A stretch of DNA of 64,000 bases. Origin: Lachnospiraceae bacterium NC2004. Its GTDB lineage: Bacteria; Bacillota; Clostridia; Lachnospirales; Lachnospiraceae. The notes beneath the pieces were generated by a model, which made no database searches, had not been told where the DNA came from, and saw nothing but the letters and a program-made list of their open reading frames with translations. The translations under genes and the position numbers were made by a program. Positions 45,801-54,757 of the stretch are shown piece after piece. How positions within the stretch are numbered: position 1 is the stretch's first letter; every line of letters starts with the position of its first letter. The DNA lies in assembly GCA_000621905.1 (NCBI GenBank), contig JHXB01000001.1, positions 434,001 through 498,000 of the forward strand, written 5' to 3'.

Positions 45801-45841
45801 CGCTTACTAGAGATATGATTACAGCTAACAGGATTTCATAG
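42815..45841 (+). CDS. secreted surface protein with about seven Ig-like (Big_2) domains
   Basis: A 1008-residue exported protein. The N-terminus has a hydrophobic signal segment (about residues 15-35). After a unique region of about 350 residues with beta-rich character, repeated Big_2 domains follow, each with a W/Y-x-S-(S/T)...V(A/T)xVdxxGxVT pattern (VVWSSNDKSVATVD, VTWESSDDQVAVVD, IYWSSTNDSIATVN, LKWTSSNSKIASVT). The last domain is strongly lysine-rich. No LPXTG sorting signal is seen. I chose ATG 42815, five bases after GGAGG; ATG 42818 is also possible, and a start at 42776 would overlap the -10 box. First gene of a three-gene operon. Probable adhesin or wall protein. Confidence 0.85.
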   Translation: MMRYKNGFNIYNNHFRGIIAAFLVCIMIVSTTITSDFITPKADKAPIEGNSENAGMFNYEGAPSLYAGESITLTLLSGRGSDVVWYCDDPGNYTSIRTSADNNQGDTFYMDVVGGTSEGADVTITAINESTHQYKSITLKVLANNMFWFTQGPDHTRITTGSVDLPYNGSIVIGTNQLKDISFTNTTGYVYYEGSGSAGYTVSNQESDTTTNPENPVACSSQYSFTDNDGYAHSITIKLNIHVIDTISLSQQSDITVYKGSENGPSTFDVIATVTNLTENISWKVYSGDLTADACLALETADPTRVNPEGITLKTSTTKANSSVNRQLNDMANVSIDKDLDISVYDTYTILVSQLIYGERSINAICHVHVLQPATGLTLSQHTANLFLGGNNEPANSRVTITATLVGDNGLEPNDTTIIWQSTDNSIVDITSNGTACTLTAKLPGSCVVVATSKQNPSATDVIYVTVSPKVSSVDITAEDMTVNLAEQYIQLFANVQSNAVDETVDTADYDAYASALNKNVVWSSNDKSVATVDMYTGKVTLLSAGKVTITCSSADDTKISDSIIITINVPVAQIFLQDNYKKISVGESFTLYYQLISNYAGYEPSNKEVTWESSDDQVAVVDNDGKVTGVSGGTATILCRADEGQITATCTVEVYQAVSRIDLSATSMELNVGQEAVLEAFVYPTTASQQTVSWESNKPEIVSVTEDGVVTANQLGAPVVITAYIVDKDRTVKATCIVTVVVPLTSITVSPATNNLKKGDTVFLTTSVTPENASTKSVVYGSTDPSVAVVDANGLVTAVGGGDCYITARSSGNRDMMTSSYIVVDESVEGLTLNKYTKTLSKGSQFLLVAKIKNKTATNQDIYWSSTNDSIATVNQNGVVTAKGYGSCYVTAHTMDGSNLTRSCKIIVRRYVSSIKLKPSKLYIKVKTKATIKATVSPSNASVKTLKWTSSNSKIASVTNKGVVTGKKIGNCTITCKATDGSGVKKTIKVYVKKSLTRDMITANRIS

Positions 45842-45854
45842 GAAGGAGGATAAT

Positions 45855-48800
45855 ATGAAACAGCATAAATTAACATTTAAGACGACAATTATTATTATAT
45901 CTGCTGTTGTTGCATTTATCCTCGGAACAACGCTTATATATACCAAGTTTACAGGCAGTGTTACCGGCGCATCATCTTGGCCGGTTGGAGATCCTGATTT
46001 CTCCAAATACGAATCTATTAAAGTAGATAACGCGGATGATCAGACTTCTGTTGCTCCGCCAACATTTACAATAAGTAATGTTAAGTCCAATCACGGCAAC
46101 AATTCAACAGTGAATATCAACGCAAATGGTAACGATGCTACAATCAATGGTATCGGTAACTTCGAGATTGGTGATGAATTTACAATATCTGCAGCAAGAA
46201 CGGGATTTGTTGTAAAGAACATTAAGTTCACTTCTACAGATACGAGCGTTGTTAATGTTAGCGCAAGCGGTCCGGGTCAGTGTAAAGTTACTGTTGTAGG
46301 TCCGGGTTTTGGTAATATTCACTGGGAATATACTTATGAGAGATATTATATAGAGCAGACCTATGAGATTATCGGTACAAGCGGTGATGGCACACCTATA
46401 TATTCAACCACACCTATTGATGTATTCCATGTCGAACCTAAGACAGCATCTGTTATTTCAGGTAATATTGAGTCTAACATCAATCCTTCAATCGACAACA
46501 AGTCAGTATTTATGAAGCCTAATGATACTCTTTATTTGCCAACTAATATTCCGGTTACTATTCCTTCTAATAGGGTATCACCTACTTATACCGGCGGTAA
46601 CGGTATGGTACAGTCGTTATCTGCAATTAAAGGTGACAAATATTACACACTTGCTTTGACATCTAAGAATGTCAACCAGGAGGCAGAGATTAATGTCAAA
46701 GTTACAATTATGAATTCAACCGGTGGTGAGTTGACTTCAGATATAGTGAGGGTTTACGTTGTTGACACTTATGGATTGTTCCCAAGTTCAGCCAAGTATA
46801 ACTGCGTTGATTATCAGAAGATTTCCGATTACGATTATCTGCCTGTCAACCATGAAGAGACATTTACAGTCAATTCATCAAGTAATAACACGATTGTTTG
46901 GACATATATTGATGAAGATGGTAATTCTACAAATATCGGTGATGGTGAAGTTACTCTTAAGGAAGGTTTAAGAGTTAAGACTAACGGTAACAAAGAGATT
47001 GTTGTTACTACAGACAGCGATTTCTTCGAGAATATGGATAATGCCAATTCATACACTTTTACCCTTCATACAGAACAGTATGATACCTCATCAGGTACAA
47101 CTTATAAGGATTCTGCAACCGTAACTGTCACAAGACCTGTTATGGGTATTGAGGTTCATCAGTCAGGTACCGGTTATCTTATCAATAACAGACAGGAACT
47201 CTATACAGAGATTGGATATACTGTTAATGGTAATGATGTTACAATTCCTAAAGCTAAAGAAACCTTCTGTGCAGATACCGATGTACTTACCGCTTTGGTA
47301 GCAGGTTTAGGCGATGATCAGAACGGTAGCATTATGGGAACCAACGGAGAGACGGTTTCTGATGCATTTTCATTCAATTATACGCCGTACAACGGTAAAG
47401 TTAAGTGGAGTACAAGTAATCCAAATGTTATCAGCGTCGGTGGTATACAGACCGGTAACAATTACTCTACATGTAATGTTAAGGCGGTTGGAGCCGGTGA
47501 GGCGACAGTTCAGGCGGTTACAGAGGATGGAAGCTTTATGCAGACTATCCACTATATTGTAAGACCATATCCAAGATCTGTAACAATGAAAGATTCGACA
47601 TTAAGCGAGAAACTTGGAGACTCGACATCTAAGCAGGTAACTCTTTTAGCTAAGGTTACTACAGACCTTGATGCCTATGACGACAAGAAGCCTGCTGAAG
47701 ATGATTATGTTGATCAGAATCTCTTATGGGAGATTAACTCGGGTGGCTCTATTGGTTCGGTCGATCAGAACGGTATAGTTACATTTACCGGACCGGGAAC
47801 CATTGTAGTCAGGGCAACATCTAAGGTTGAACACAACGGTTTTCAGCAGTACGCTCCATGGGCGCAATGTACGATTACTGTTGAACAGCCTGTTGAGAGC
47901 ATTGTAATTACCAATAAACCGACAGAACCGATTGTTACAGGTGATGTCATTGCGTTAAAGACCAAGATTTTACCTACCAACGCTACTGATCAGAGCGTAA
48001 CCTGGACATCAGCCAATGAATCGATTGTTAAGGTTGATCAGGATGGTAAAGTAACAGCTGTGGGACCCGGTTCAACAACAGTTCGAGTGCAGACCAACTC
48101 GGGTGCTAAGTATGATAGCTGTACGATTGAAGTTAAGCAGGTTGCTTCGGGAATTGCTCTTAACAGATCAGAAGCGACTGTAAGTAGGGGTAACAAGCTT
48201 ACACTTATTGCAACTGTATATCCTGAAGACACAACAGATAAGACAGTTACATGGACAAGTAGTGACAAGACTATTGCGTCTGTATCAGACAAGGGTGTTG
48301 TAACAGGTATTTCTGTAAGCGACAAGCCTGTTATCATTACCGCGACAGACGTATATGGTAACTCGGCGGTATGTTACATTACTGTAACGGAGCCCGTCAC
48401 GGGTATTAAGATAAGTCCTACGACTAAGACGATATATGTAGGTAATACATTTAAGATAAAGACCACACTGTATCCTCTTAATAATCCTTCACTTAACAAG
48501 ACGGTATTTTATAAGAGTTCCAATGAAAATGTCGCAACTGTAAGCGCAGACGGAACGGTTACTCCACATCAGGGTGGTAGTGCTACAATTACTGTTACGG
48601 CAGAAGATGGAGGATATCTTGCAAGATGTAAGGTTACGGTTAAAGAATATGTTTCAAGCATTACATTAAATAGTAACGAGATTACAATTGCTGTTGGCAA
48701 GACCAAGACTCTTAAGGCATCTGTACTTAGAAAGACAGCAACCAACAAGAAGCTTAAGTGGACATCGAGCAATAAGAAGATTGCTTCTGTCACACAGGCA

Positions 48801-49622
48801 GGTAAGATTAAGGGTAACAAAGTCGGTAACTGTAAGATTACAGTTAAAGCCAAAGACGGAAGTGGAGTTAAGGCGACATGTAAGGTACATGTTGTAAGGT
48901 ATTGTAAGAAGCTTAAACTTGCTAAGACTTATATTAAGCTTATTACCGGACATCAGTACAATATGCCTAAGGTTACAATACTTCCTAACAACGCAACCAA
49001 CAAGAAGCTTAAATGGACTACTGCAGATCCTAACATAGTAAGCATCACAGGTGCTAAGATGTTTGCTGAGAGTGCGGGTACTGTGTACTTAACGGTTAAG
49101 ACGACAGATGGAAGTAACCTGTCTAAGAAGGTTAGGGTAGAGGTTATTGATCCTATTCCTGTAACCAGTCTTAATATAACAAAGAGTGAGATTACGATGA
49201 CACCTAACTCAAGCAATCAGTTAGAGGTTAGAGTTCTTCCTACTAACACGACAAGCAGTGTGATGTGGATGAGTGATGACAGGTCGGTTGCAACAGTTAC
49301 AAGTAACGGACTTGTTAAGGCGAAAGGTCCTGGTATTACAACAATTACAGCTTATTGTAAGGATGAGGGTATGGAGTCTCAATGTACGGTAAGAGTAATT
49401 CAGATGAATCCTACATCGATAGCCATAGAACAGTATGATACTTACAACTTGAACGTAACTGCTGCAGATGGGCAGATTACATGGACGAGCAGCAACCCTA
49501 ATATAGTTACTGTTACCAATTCAGGTAAGATTATGGGTATCAAGCCAGGATCTACAGTTATTAATGCAACATATAACGGTAAGACGGTAAGATGTTACGT
49601 AACCGTCAAATCAATAGTGTAA
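45855..49622 (+). CDS. secreted surface protein with about nine Ig-like (Big_2) domains
   Basis: A 1255-residue protein with one N-terminal membrane helix (about residues 10-30) that may anchor it or be cleaved. Residues 40 to about 450 form a divergent beta-rich region; then about nine Big_2 domains follow (for example VTWTSANESIVKVDQDG, VTWTSSDKTIASVSDKG, LKWTSSNKKIASVTQAG, ITWTSSNPNIVTVTNSG). Domains in the last third are lysine-rich. It starts 14 bases after the previous stop behind GGAGGA, and the next gene follows with AAGGAGG, so the three are one operon. Ligand unknown. Confidence 0.86.
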   Translation: MKQHKLTFKTTIIIISAVVAFILGTTLIYTKFTGSVTGASSWPVGDPDFSKYESIKVDNADDQTSVAPPTFTISNVKSNHGNNSTVNINANGNDATINGIGNFEIGDEFTISAARTGFVVKNIKFTSTDTSVVNVSASGPGQCKVTVVGPGFGNIHWEYTYERYYIEQTYEIIGTSGDGTPIYSTTPIDVFHVEPKTASVISGNIESNINPSIDNKSVFMKPNDTLYLPTNIPVTIPSNRVSPTYTGGNGMVQSLSAIKGDKYYTLALTSKNVNQEAEINVKVTIMNSTGGELTSDIVRVYVVDTYGLFPSSAKYNCVDYQKISDYDYLPVNHEETFTVNSSSNNTIVWTYIDEDGNSTNIGDGEVTLKEGLRVKTNGNKEIVVTTDSDFFENMDNANSYTFTLHTEQYDTSSGTTYKDSATVTVTRPVMGIEVHQSGTGYLINNRQELYTEIGYTVNGNDVTIPKAKETFCADTDVLTALVAGLGDDQNGSIMGTNGETVSDAFSFNYTPYNGKVKWSTSNPNVISVGGIQTGNNYSTCNVKAVGAGEATVQAVTEDGSFMQTIHYIVRPYPRSVTMKDSTLSEKLGDSTSKQVTLLAKVTTDLDAYDDKKPAEDDYVDQNLLWEINSGGSIGSVDQNGIVTFTGPGTIVVRATSKVEHNGFQQYAPWAQCTITVEQPVESIVITNKPTEPIVTGDVIALKTKILPTNATDQSVTWTSANESIVKVDQDGKVTAVGPGSTTVRVQTNSGAKYDSCTIEVKQVASGIALNRSEATVSRGNKLTLIATVYPEDTTDKTVTWTSSDKTIASVSDKGVVTGISVSDKPVIITATDVYGNSAVCYITVTEPVTGIKISPTTKTIYVGNTFKIKTTLYPLNNPSLNKTVFYKSSNENVATVSADGTVTPHQGGSATITVTAEDGGYLARCKVTVKEYVSSITLNSNEITIAVGKTKTLKASVLRKTATNKKLKWTSSNKKIASVTQAGKIKGNKVGNCKITVKAKDGSGVKATCKVHVVRYCKKLKLAKTYIKLITGHQYNMPKVTILPNNATNKKLKWTTADPNIVSITGAKMFAESAGTVYLTVKTTDGSNLSKKVRVEVIDPIPVTSLNITKSEITMTPNSSNQLEVRVLPTNTTSSVMWMSDDRSVATVTSNGLVKAKGPGITTITAYCKDEGMESQCTVRVIQMNPTSIAIEQYDTYNLNVTAADGQITWTSSNPNIVTVTNSGKIMGIKPGSTVINATYNGKTVRCYVTVKSIV

Positions 49623-49635
49623 GGAGGTGGTTAAT

Positions 49636-51900
49636 ATGAAGAATATGATTAATAAGATTATTGCAATTGCATTGACATTTGTTCTCGTAACCACCTACCT
49701 GCCTGCTATATCATTTGTAGATACTAATGCTGCGGTTTCTAAGTTTACATTTGACGGAACCAATGCAGATGAGTACGCTAATCAGACATATATCATTTTT
49801 GATATGGTTAATGTTGATGGTACCAATGCACAGCTTAATGAACTGGTTAAGAAGGTTAGAGAGCTTCCGACAGCTATTACCTTTGAGTTCTCAAGCAAAG
49901 TAAGAGTAATCGGCAAGGGTGTATATGCTGAAAATGGCACATATACCGGTGTGTTTGAGAACATCTATAACCTTGCAACCGTTAACTTTGCGAAAGCTAC
50001 TTCACTCACTGTTATTGAGAGTCAGGCATTTAGGAACTGTACAATACTTGCACAGTCGGTTTATAAGGCCAATAACAAGTATATAACAACTGCTATTGAT
50101 TCCGTTTCTACAACTCAGGGTGTTAAGCAGCTTGGAACTCTTCATTTGCCTCCTAATCTTACTTATCTTGGAGAGGCTGTATTTGCCAATACCTTGATGT
50201 ATAAGATTGAGATTGATAAGGCTAATGATTCGTATGAAAGTGTCGATGGTGTCTTATATAACAACACGTGTAATGAGATAGTTCTTTATCCACCGGCTAG
50301 ATACGGTAATTTCTCAATTCCTGAGACCGTTAGTTCAATTTACCAATATGCATTTGAGGAGTGTTTGATCGGTAAGGTTATAATTCCTGCATCAGTGTCT
50401 AACATCGGTAAGCGAGCGTTTTATAATTCTTCACTTACTGCGGTTACATTTGCTCAGGATTGTACTATCAGTATTGGGAACGGTGCGTTTTACCAGGATC
50501 CGAAGGATGACAGATTTATCGGCATGAACAAGTGGGACGGTATTTCGCAGGTTACGATTTCCGAGACAACATACAATAAGAGTACCAATTATATCAATAA
50601 TCAGGACAATACAGCATGCTTTACACCTTTCACTGAGAGTTCCGGAGCTGAGGGAAGCTTTGCTAAGGGTTGCGATATCTATGTTGAGCCCAATGTAACT
50701 GTAACCGGTATTCCACTTGTATGGACCGGAAGTGCCAATCTTAACTTCTATTGGGCTTCTAATGCGTTCTATACTATTGAGAGCCTATATTTGGAGAAGC
50801 ATGGTGAGGTAACTTTCGAGAAGGGGTCATATGCATCTAACTCTATCACTGTGAAAGAGAGTGGCTCTTATGATCTTACAATCGGATATGTCAATAAGAA
50901 CGGTAATTCTCAGACCAAGACAATTACGATTGATATCGATAAGATCGATTCATATGCACCATCGCTTGTAACTTATACTTTGATTGATGATGTATGTTAC
51001 CTTCATTCATACGATCTTGAGTCGGGCCTTGATCAGATTAAATACGAGCTTAACAACAATGATGTCAGAAATTATACGTCTAACGGATTTACTTTAAGCT
51101 CAGGATATAATACAGTTACCGCTTGGTCTACAGATAACGTAGGTAATGCCAGTGAGAAGGTTACATTTAAGATCCCTATTGGCAGTGAGAGTAGAGGCAT
51201 TAAGCTTAATATCAACTCTAAGGAGCTTGCCAAGAACAATACATTTACGCTTAAGACAACATTTACACCTGCTGATACAATCAACCAGGATGTCGTTTAT
51301 ACAAGTTCAGATGTCTCAATATGTACTGTTGATGACAATGGTGTTGTAAAGGGTATTAACTCCGGCTATGCTGTAATTACTGCTACCTCAGTCAGCGGAA
51401 TGAAAGATAAATGTGCAGTTGTTGTAACAGAAGGCCCTTATGTCATGAGTGAGCTCGAGATGTACAAGACCAACAAATACACTCTTTATATCAATGATTT
51501 AAGAGATGATTATGATTATTACTTTGAATCTGATGATCCTTCAATAGCTTCTGTCAACGAGCAGACAGGTGTTATCAAAGCCAAAGGAATAGGAGAGTGT
51601 ACAATCACTGCTACGGTTGATGCAGGTATGAGAGTATATAAGCTTCCTTGTACGGTTGTTGTATATGAACCGGAGGTCATAATTACTACAACACCTAAGT
51701 ATATCAAGGTTAAACAGAAGTACAAGTTTAAAGCTTCTAAGAGCGGGCTTTCGGCCGGCATTAAGTGGACTTCAAGTAATAAGAAGGTTGCTACTATTAA
51801 TAAGTCAACCGGAAGAGTAGTAGGAAGAAAGAAAGGTACAACCACAATCAAGGCCAAAGTCGGTTCTTACTACGATACATTCAAATTAAAAGTTAAGTAA
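49636..51900 (+). CDS. secreted BspA-type leucine-rich repeat protein with Big_2 domains
   Basis: A 754-residue exported protein with an N-terminal signal peptide (KIIAIALTFVLVTTYLPAIS). Residues of about 60-260 hold BspA-like leucine-rich repeats (LTVIESQAFRNCTIL, LTYLGEAVFANTLMYKI, VSSIYQYAFEECLIGKVIIP, SNIGKRAFYNSSLTAV). Then come a beta-rich region and three Big_2 domains at the C-terminus, the last very lysine-rich (IKWTSSNKKVATINKSTG). I chose ATG 49636; the GTG at 49627 overlaps the AAGGAGG site. BspA-type repeats commonly bind host or bacterial surface proteins. Confidence 0.87.
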   Translation: MKNMINKIIAIALTFVLVTTYLPAISFVDTNAAVSKFTFDGTNADEYANQTYIIFDMVNVDGTNAQLNELVKKVRELPTAITFEFSSKVRVIGKGVYAENGTYTGVFENIYNLATVNFAKATSLTVIESQAFRNCTILAQSVYKANNKYITTAIDSVSTTQGVKQLGTLHLPPNLTYLGEAVFANTLMYKIEIDKANDSYESVDGVLYNNTCNEIVLYPPARYGNFSIPETVSSIYQYAFEECLIGKVIIPASVSNIGKRAFYNSSLTAVTFAQDCTISIGNGAFYQDPKDDRFIGMNKWDGISQVTISETTYNKSTNYINNQDNTACFTPFTESSGAEGSFAKGCDIYVEPNVTVTGIPLVWTGSANLNFYWASNAFYTIESLYLEKHGEVTFEKGSYASNSITVKESGSYDLTIGYVNKNGNSQTKTITIDIDKIDSYAPSLVTYTLIDDVCYLHSYDLESGLDQIKYELNNNDVRNYTSNGFTLSSGYNTVTAWSTDNVGNASEKVTFKIPIGSESRGIKLNINSKELAKNNTFTLKTTFTPADTINQDVVYTSSDVSICTVDDNGVVKGINSGYAVITATSVSGMKDKCAVVVTEGPYVMSELEMYKTNKYTLYINDLRDDYDYYFESDDPSIASVNEQTGVIKAKGIGECTITATVDAGMRVYKLPCTVVVYEPEVIITTTPKYIKVKQKYKFKASKSGLSAGIKWTSSNKKVATINKSTGRVVGRKKGTTTIKAKVGSYYDTFKLKVK

Positions 51901-51913
51901 TCAATACCAGACA

Positions 51914-51948
51914 TGTCATTCTGAGGAGCATAGCGACGAAGAATCTTT
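51914..51948 (+). repeat. dispersed repeat copy 8 (core only)
   Basis: TGTCATTCTGAGGAGCATAG then CGACGAAGAATCTTT: the longer core variant, directly after the surface-protein operon. Confidence 0.85.
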
Positions 51949-51976
51949 TAAGACAATTGCTAATATATAAAGAAAT

Positions 51977-51998
51977 AGGAGAGGTAACAACCTCTCCT
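51977..51998. terminator. hairpin between convergent genes
   Basis: Perfect arms AGGAGAGGT (51977-51985) and ACCTCTCCT (51990-51998) with a 4-base loop. It lies between the surface-protein operon and the minus-strand gene. A T-containing tail is better on the minus strand, so it probably ends that gene. Confidence 0.65.
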
Positions 51999-52099
51999 AT
52001 AAATATATCAAATGAAGATATTAACTTGAACAACAACAAGTTAATATTAATTCATAAATAAGAACAAATTATGAACAAAGAAAAAATATTTTGTAAATA

Positions 52100-53302
52100 T
52101 TACCTCTTTTTAGCTATCAATGCATAGCATCCTGATGTTGCTTTCTTGGTCTTGGTAACCTTAAAATAATAGGTTCCTGCAGGCATTTCTGATGTTGAAT
52201 TAATGTACAAAAGTGATGAATTGGTACATTTAAAATTGGATGTTGATAGCTCTTTCTTACTGCTATCATATACTTCAAGCATAAAACTTCCCGATGTACA
52301 CTCCACGTAAAATGCTAATTGAAGCTTAGTATCTGATGTGAGTTTAAGCTTATAAAACTCGCCGACTTTAGCTTTCTTATTGGCATCAAGCAGTCCCACA
52401 ACAGTCTGATTAAGCTCCATAGACTTGGCGTTCTTAAGTGTTGTGCCGTATTTGGTAGGAACCTTAACCATCTTAGAATACAATTGATAAGATGCTGAAT
52501 AATCGGAAGTAACCTTGATATAGTAAGTTCCCTTCTTAAGTGCAAATGTTGTATGGAAGTTGTTGGCGCTCTTTAGCGGAACAACTGCAGATAATTTACT
52601 CTTCTTGGTTGAATTATATAAGCACACATTGATGTTGGTATTGTTGGATGTAAGCTGTAATGCGGTATATGTTGAGACATTTACCTTATAATATACACTG
52701 GAAGAAGTGGTAATAACTCGCTTCTTAGTCCATGTCTTGTTAGTTAATGTCTTGCTTTCATTAATCTCTTGTGCGGTTGCCGGATTAAGAGTCGCCTTGA
52801 TGTTAAAGTCCATCATTGATTCAACCGGGTCAGCGGATGCATCAGAACTTGCGTCAGAGGACGCGTCTGAGCTTGCGGTATCATTTGCCGAATCATCATA
52901 TATTCCGGCAGGTGAGAAATACATATATATTGTAGTGTTTCCACCCATTGTCATATCTATCTTATGAGATGTCTCGGAACTTGGCAGAAGAGTGGTCTGT
53001 ATAAGTCCGATATATGAATCGTCACTGTATATCCTTACAAGGTAGTCCTCTGTGAAATTGGTTAGATCGATGTCTAAGGATAAATCTCCGAGCGCTGCGA
53101 TTGATACAGGTATAACAAATGAAGCATCGGATGAAGCCTGATAAGAGATAGTAACAGTCTCGTTATAGAATGTAGAAATCGTATCAAATACAGGCACATC
53201 TTTAACATTGACCGCATGAGCTATGTTAGGTTTATCAGGTATAACATTTACAAAAGACGCAATCATTGCAAATGCAATCAATAGCGATATATATTTCTTC
53301 AT
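52100..53302 (-). CDS. secreted protein with PPC-like beta domains and Ser/Asp/Ala linker
   Basis: A 400-residue protein with a signal peptide (KKYISLLIAFAMIASFVNVI, then a polar region). Residues 45-165 form a beta domain; a low-complexity linker of SSDAS repeats follows (about 168-185). Two further beta domains look like pre-peptidase C-terminal (PPC) folds: KKGTYYIKVTSDYSASYQLY and MPAGTYYFKVTKTKKATSGCY both carry the GTYYxKV pattern. No protease domain is attached. It starts 28 bases after the 3' end of tRNA-Arg, on the same strand, with a GGAGG site but no room for a separate promoter. Confidence 0.72.
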   Translation of the reverse strand: MKKYISLLIAFAMIASFVNVIPDKPNIAHAVNVKDVPVFDTISTFYNETVTISYQASSDASFVIPVSIAALGDLSLDIDLTNFTEDYLVRIYSDDSYIGLIQTTLLPSSETSHKIDMTMGGNTTIYMYFSPAGIYDDSANDTASSDASSDASSDASADPVESMMDFNIKATLNPATAQEINESKTLTNKTWTKKRVITTSSSVYYKVNVSTYTALQLTSNNTNINVCLYNSTKKSKLSAVVPLKSANNFHTTFALKKGTYYIKVTSDYSASYQLYSKMVKVPTKYGTTLKNAKSMELNQTVVGLLDANKKAKVGEFYKLKLTSDTKLQLAFYVECTSGSFMLEVYDSSKKELSTSNFKCTNSSLLYINSTSEMPAGTYYFKVTKTKKATSGCYALIAKKR

Positions 53303-53330
53303 ATTAATTCCTCCAATTCACAATAAAAAC

Positions 53331-53403
53331 TGCACCAAAAGGGACTCGAACCCCTGACACACGGTTCCGGAAACCGCTGCTCTATCCGCTGAGCTATTGG
53401 TGC
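53331..53403 (-). tRNA. tRNA-Arg (anticodon CCG)
   Basis: A 73-base cloverleaf on the minus strand. Acceptor arms GCACCAA and TTGGTGC pair perfectly, with discriminator A. The anticodon arm GCGGT-TTCCGGA-ACCGT gives CCG, reading CGG codons. The D arm AGCTCAGCGGATAGAGC and TpsiC arm GGGGTTCGAGTCCC are standard. CCA is not encoded. A weak promoter (TTTACT, 17 bases, TATTCT) lies just upstream. GTTTTTATTG follows the 3' end. Confidence 0.97.
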
Positions 53404-53542
53404 AAACATAGTAAGAATAGCATATTTTGTGTGTAAAGTAAAGGTTTTAGCCCCTTTACACTTGATTAAATCTAATAAAAATGGTAACATATCTAATGCT
53501 TATTAAAAATATTAATGTTAAATATGTAAAGAAGGTTATAAT

Positions 53543-54598
53543 ATGGATAGTAAGAAGCGTAAAGAAAAGCTTTTAAATCAGATTAATAAGGATAAGCGTC
53601 CTAACATGCCAAAGAGCGATTTTAAACCATATCAGAAGGGTACAGGCTCTAAAGCTAAGAAAGAAGCTGCAATCAAGAGTACTAAGCCTAAGAAGGAATC
53701 TAAGCCTGCATATACTAACGATGAGGCTCTTATGAGCAAGATTGCCAAGGAGAAGAAGGCATACAAGTCAAGAAGCGAGAAGAGTGCCAAGAACGGTTTT
53801 GACAGGTTTAAGATAAGAGCTACCAACAAGTGGAATGCTAAGTCAGACCAGGATAAGTATAAGTTCATCGGTGCCTGGGTGATAGTTCTTCTTATAGTAA
53901 TTATTGTAGGAGGTCTCCTTATAAGTGGAGTATTCTCTAATAAGAAGAGTACGAAGAATAATGATAAAATAGCAGAAGAGACCAAGATTACAGAGGAAGT
54001 GACAGAAGAAGAGGCTACCACTGAGTTTGTAGATGACAATCCGCTTAAGGTGTGTGACAATACCGATGTTAAAGATCTTATAGTTAAGTATTTTACTGCT
54101 TTAAGAGATAATGATATCGAGACTTTAAAGTCTCTTGATATGTGTCAGACATCATATGAGTCATCAGCAAGCTACAATAACATTTCTAAAGTTATAGAAG
54201 ATTACACCAATCTTGATGTGTTTACCATGAACGGTCCTTACGACGGAGGATATCTTGCATATGTAGTAACAGATATCAAGTTCAAGGGTGTTGAACACAC
54301 CTGTCAGGGTATGTATAGAATCGTTGTCAGAAGAGATGGTGATGTTTTTAAGGTGGATACAACACCTGAAGATGATATCGAGGATGATGATGCATCAGAC
54401 TTATTGACTCAGATGTCTCTTAAAGATGATGTATTGGAGCTTTATGATAAGGTTAATGCACAGGCACAGGCTGATTTAGAGGCTGATGCTAAGCTTAAGG
54501 AGTATGTAACCGGCACATTGAAAGGCTCATCATCTTCATCGGGAGCAAGTGAAACAGCATCTGAAAATGCTACAGAAAGTGCTACTGCAACTGAATAA
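53543..54598 (+). CDS. single-pass membrane protein with NTF2-like outside domain
   Basis: A 351-residue protein. Residues 1-110 are cytoplasmic and very basic (KKRKEKLLNQINKDKRP, SKAKKEAAIKSTKPKK). A membrane helix is at about 111-133 (GAWVIVLLIVIIVGGLLIS). An acidic stretch of Glu/Thr follows, then an extracellular domain of about 120 residues (VKDLIVKYFTALRDNDIETL, YRIVVRRDGDVFKVDT) resembling small NTF2-like folds. The C-terminus is a Ser/Ala/Glu/Thr tail (SGASETASENATESATATE). The specific role is unknown. It is a single gene followed by a strong terminator. Confidence 0.7.
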   Translation: MDSKKRKEKLLNQINKDKRPNMPKSDFKPYQKGTGSKAKKEAAIKSTKPKKESKPAYTNDEALMSKIAKEKKAYKSRSEKSAKNGFDRFKIRATNKWNAKSDQDKYKFIGAWVIVLLIVIIVGGLLISGVFSNKKSTKNNDKIAEETKITEEVTEEEATTEFVDDNPLKVCDNTDVKDLIVKYFTALRDNDIETLKSLDMCQTSYESSASYNNISKVIEDYTNLDVFTMNGPYDGGYLAYVVTDIKFKGVEHTCQGMYRIVVRRDGDVFKVDTTPEDDIEDDDASDLLTQMSLKDDVLELYDKVNAQAQADLEADAKLKEYVTGTLKGSSSSSGASETASENATESATATE

Positions 54599-54617
54599 TT
54601 CATTTTAAAGAGCTTAT

Positions 54618-54655
54618 AAAGTGACTCATCAAAATGAAGATGAGTCACTTTTTTT
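54618..54655 (+). terminator. terminator after the NTF2-like membrane protein
   Basis: AAAGTGACTCATC (54618-54630) and GATGAGTCACTTT (54639-54651), a perfect 13-bp stem with an 8-base loop, running into T's. Confidence 0.92.
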
Positions 54656-54707
54656 ATTCAAACCTCTTGCAAAATAATAGATTTTTAATGTTGTTTTTTA
54701 ATTTTTT

Positions 54708-54733
54708 TGCAAGATTTTAAATTTAATCTTGCA
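54708..54733. promoter_or_regulatory. palindromic possible operator overlapping the gdhA -35 box
   Basis: TGCAAGATT (54708-54716) and AATCTTGCA (54725-54733), a perfect 9-bp inverted repeat with an 8-base AT centre. The right arm shares bases with the -35 box (54729-54734). Being followed by TTTTTT it could also be a weak terminator, but the gene upstream already has a strong one. Confidence 0.55.
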
Positions 54734-54757
54734 TTTTTTGAAATGTTGTAATATAAT
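54729..54757 (+). promoter_or_regulatory. promoter of gdhA
   Basis: TTGCAT (54729-54734), 17 bases, TATAAT (54752-54757). A short hairpin AATGAC-tttt-GTCATT (54770-54785) would lie near the 5' end of the mRNA. Confidence 0.72.

Noticed and set aside
53437-53460. Hairpin GTAAAGG/CCTTTAC as a terminator
   Set aside because: It lies upstream of tRNA-Arg on the minus strand and before the next gene's leader on the plus strand; neither side has a gene end needing it, and no T-run follows.
54708-54740. Palindrome plus T-run as the main terminator of the 53543 gene
   Set aside because: That gene already has a perfect 13-bp terminator at 54618-54655; overlap with the gdhA -35 box makes an operator the better reading, though not certain.
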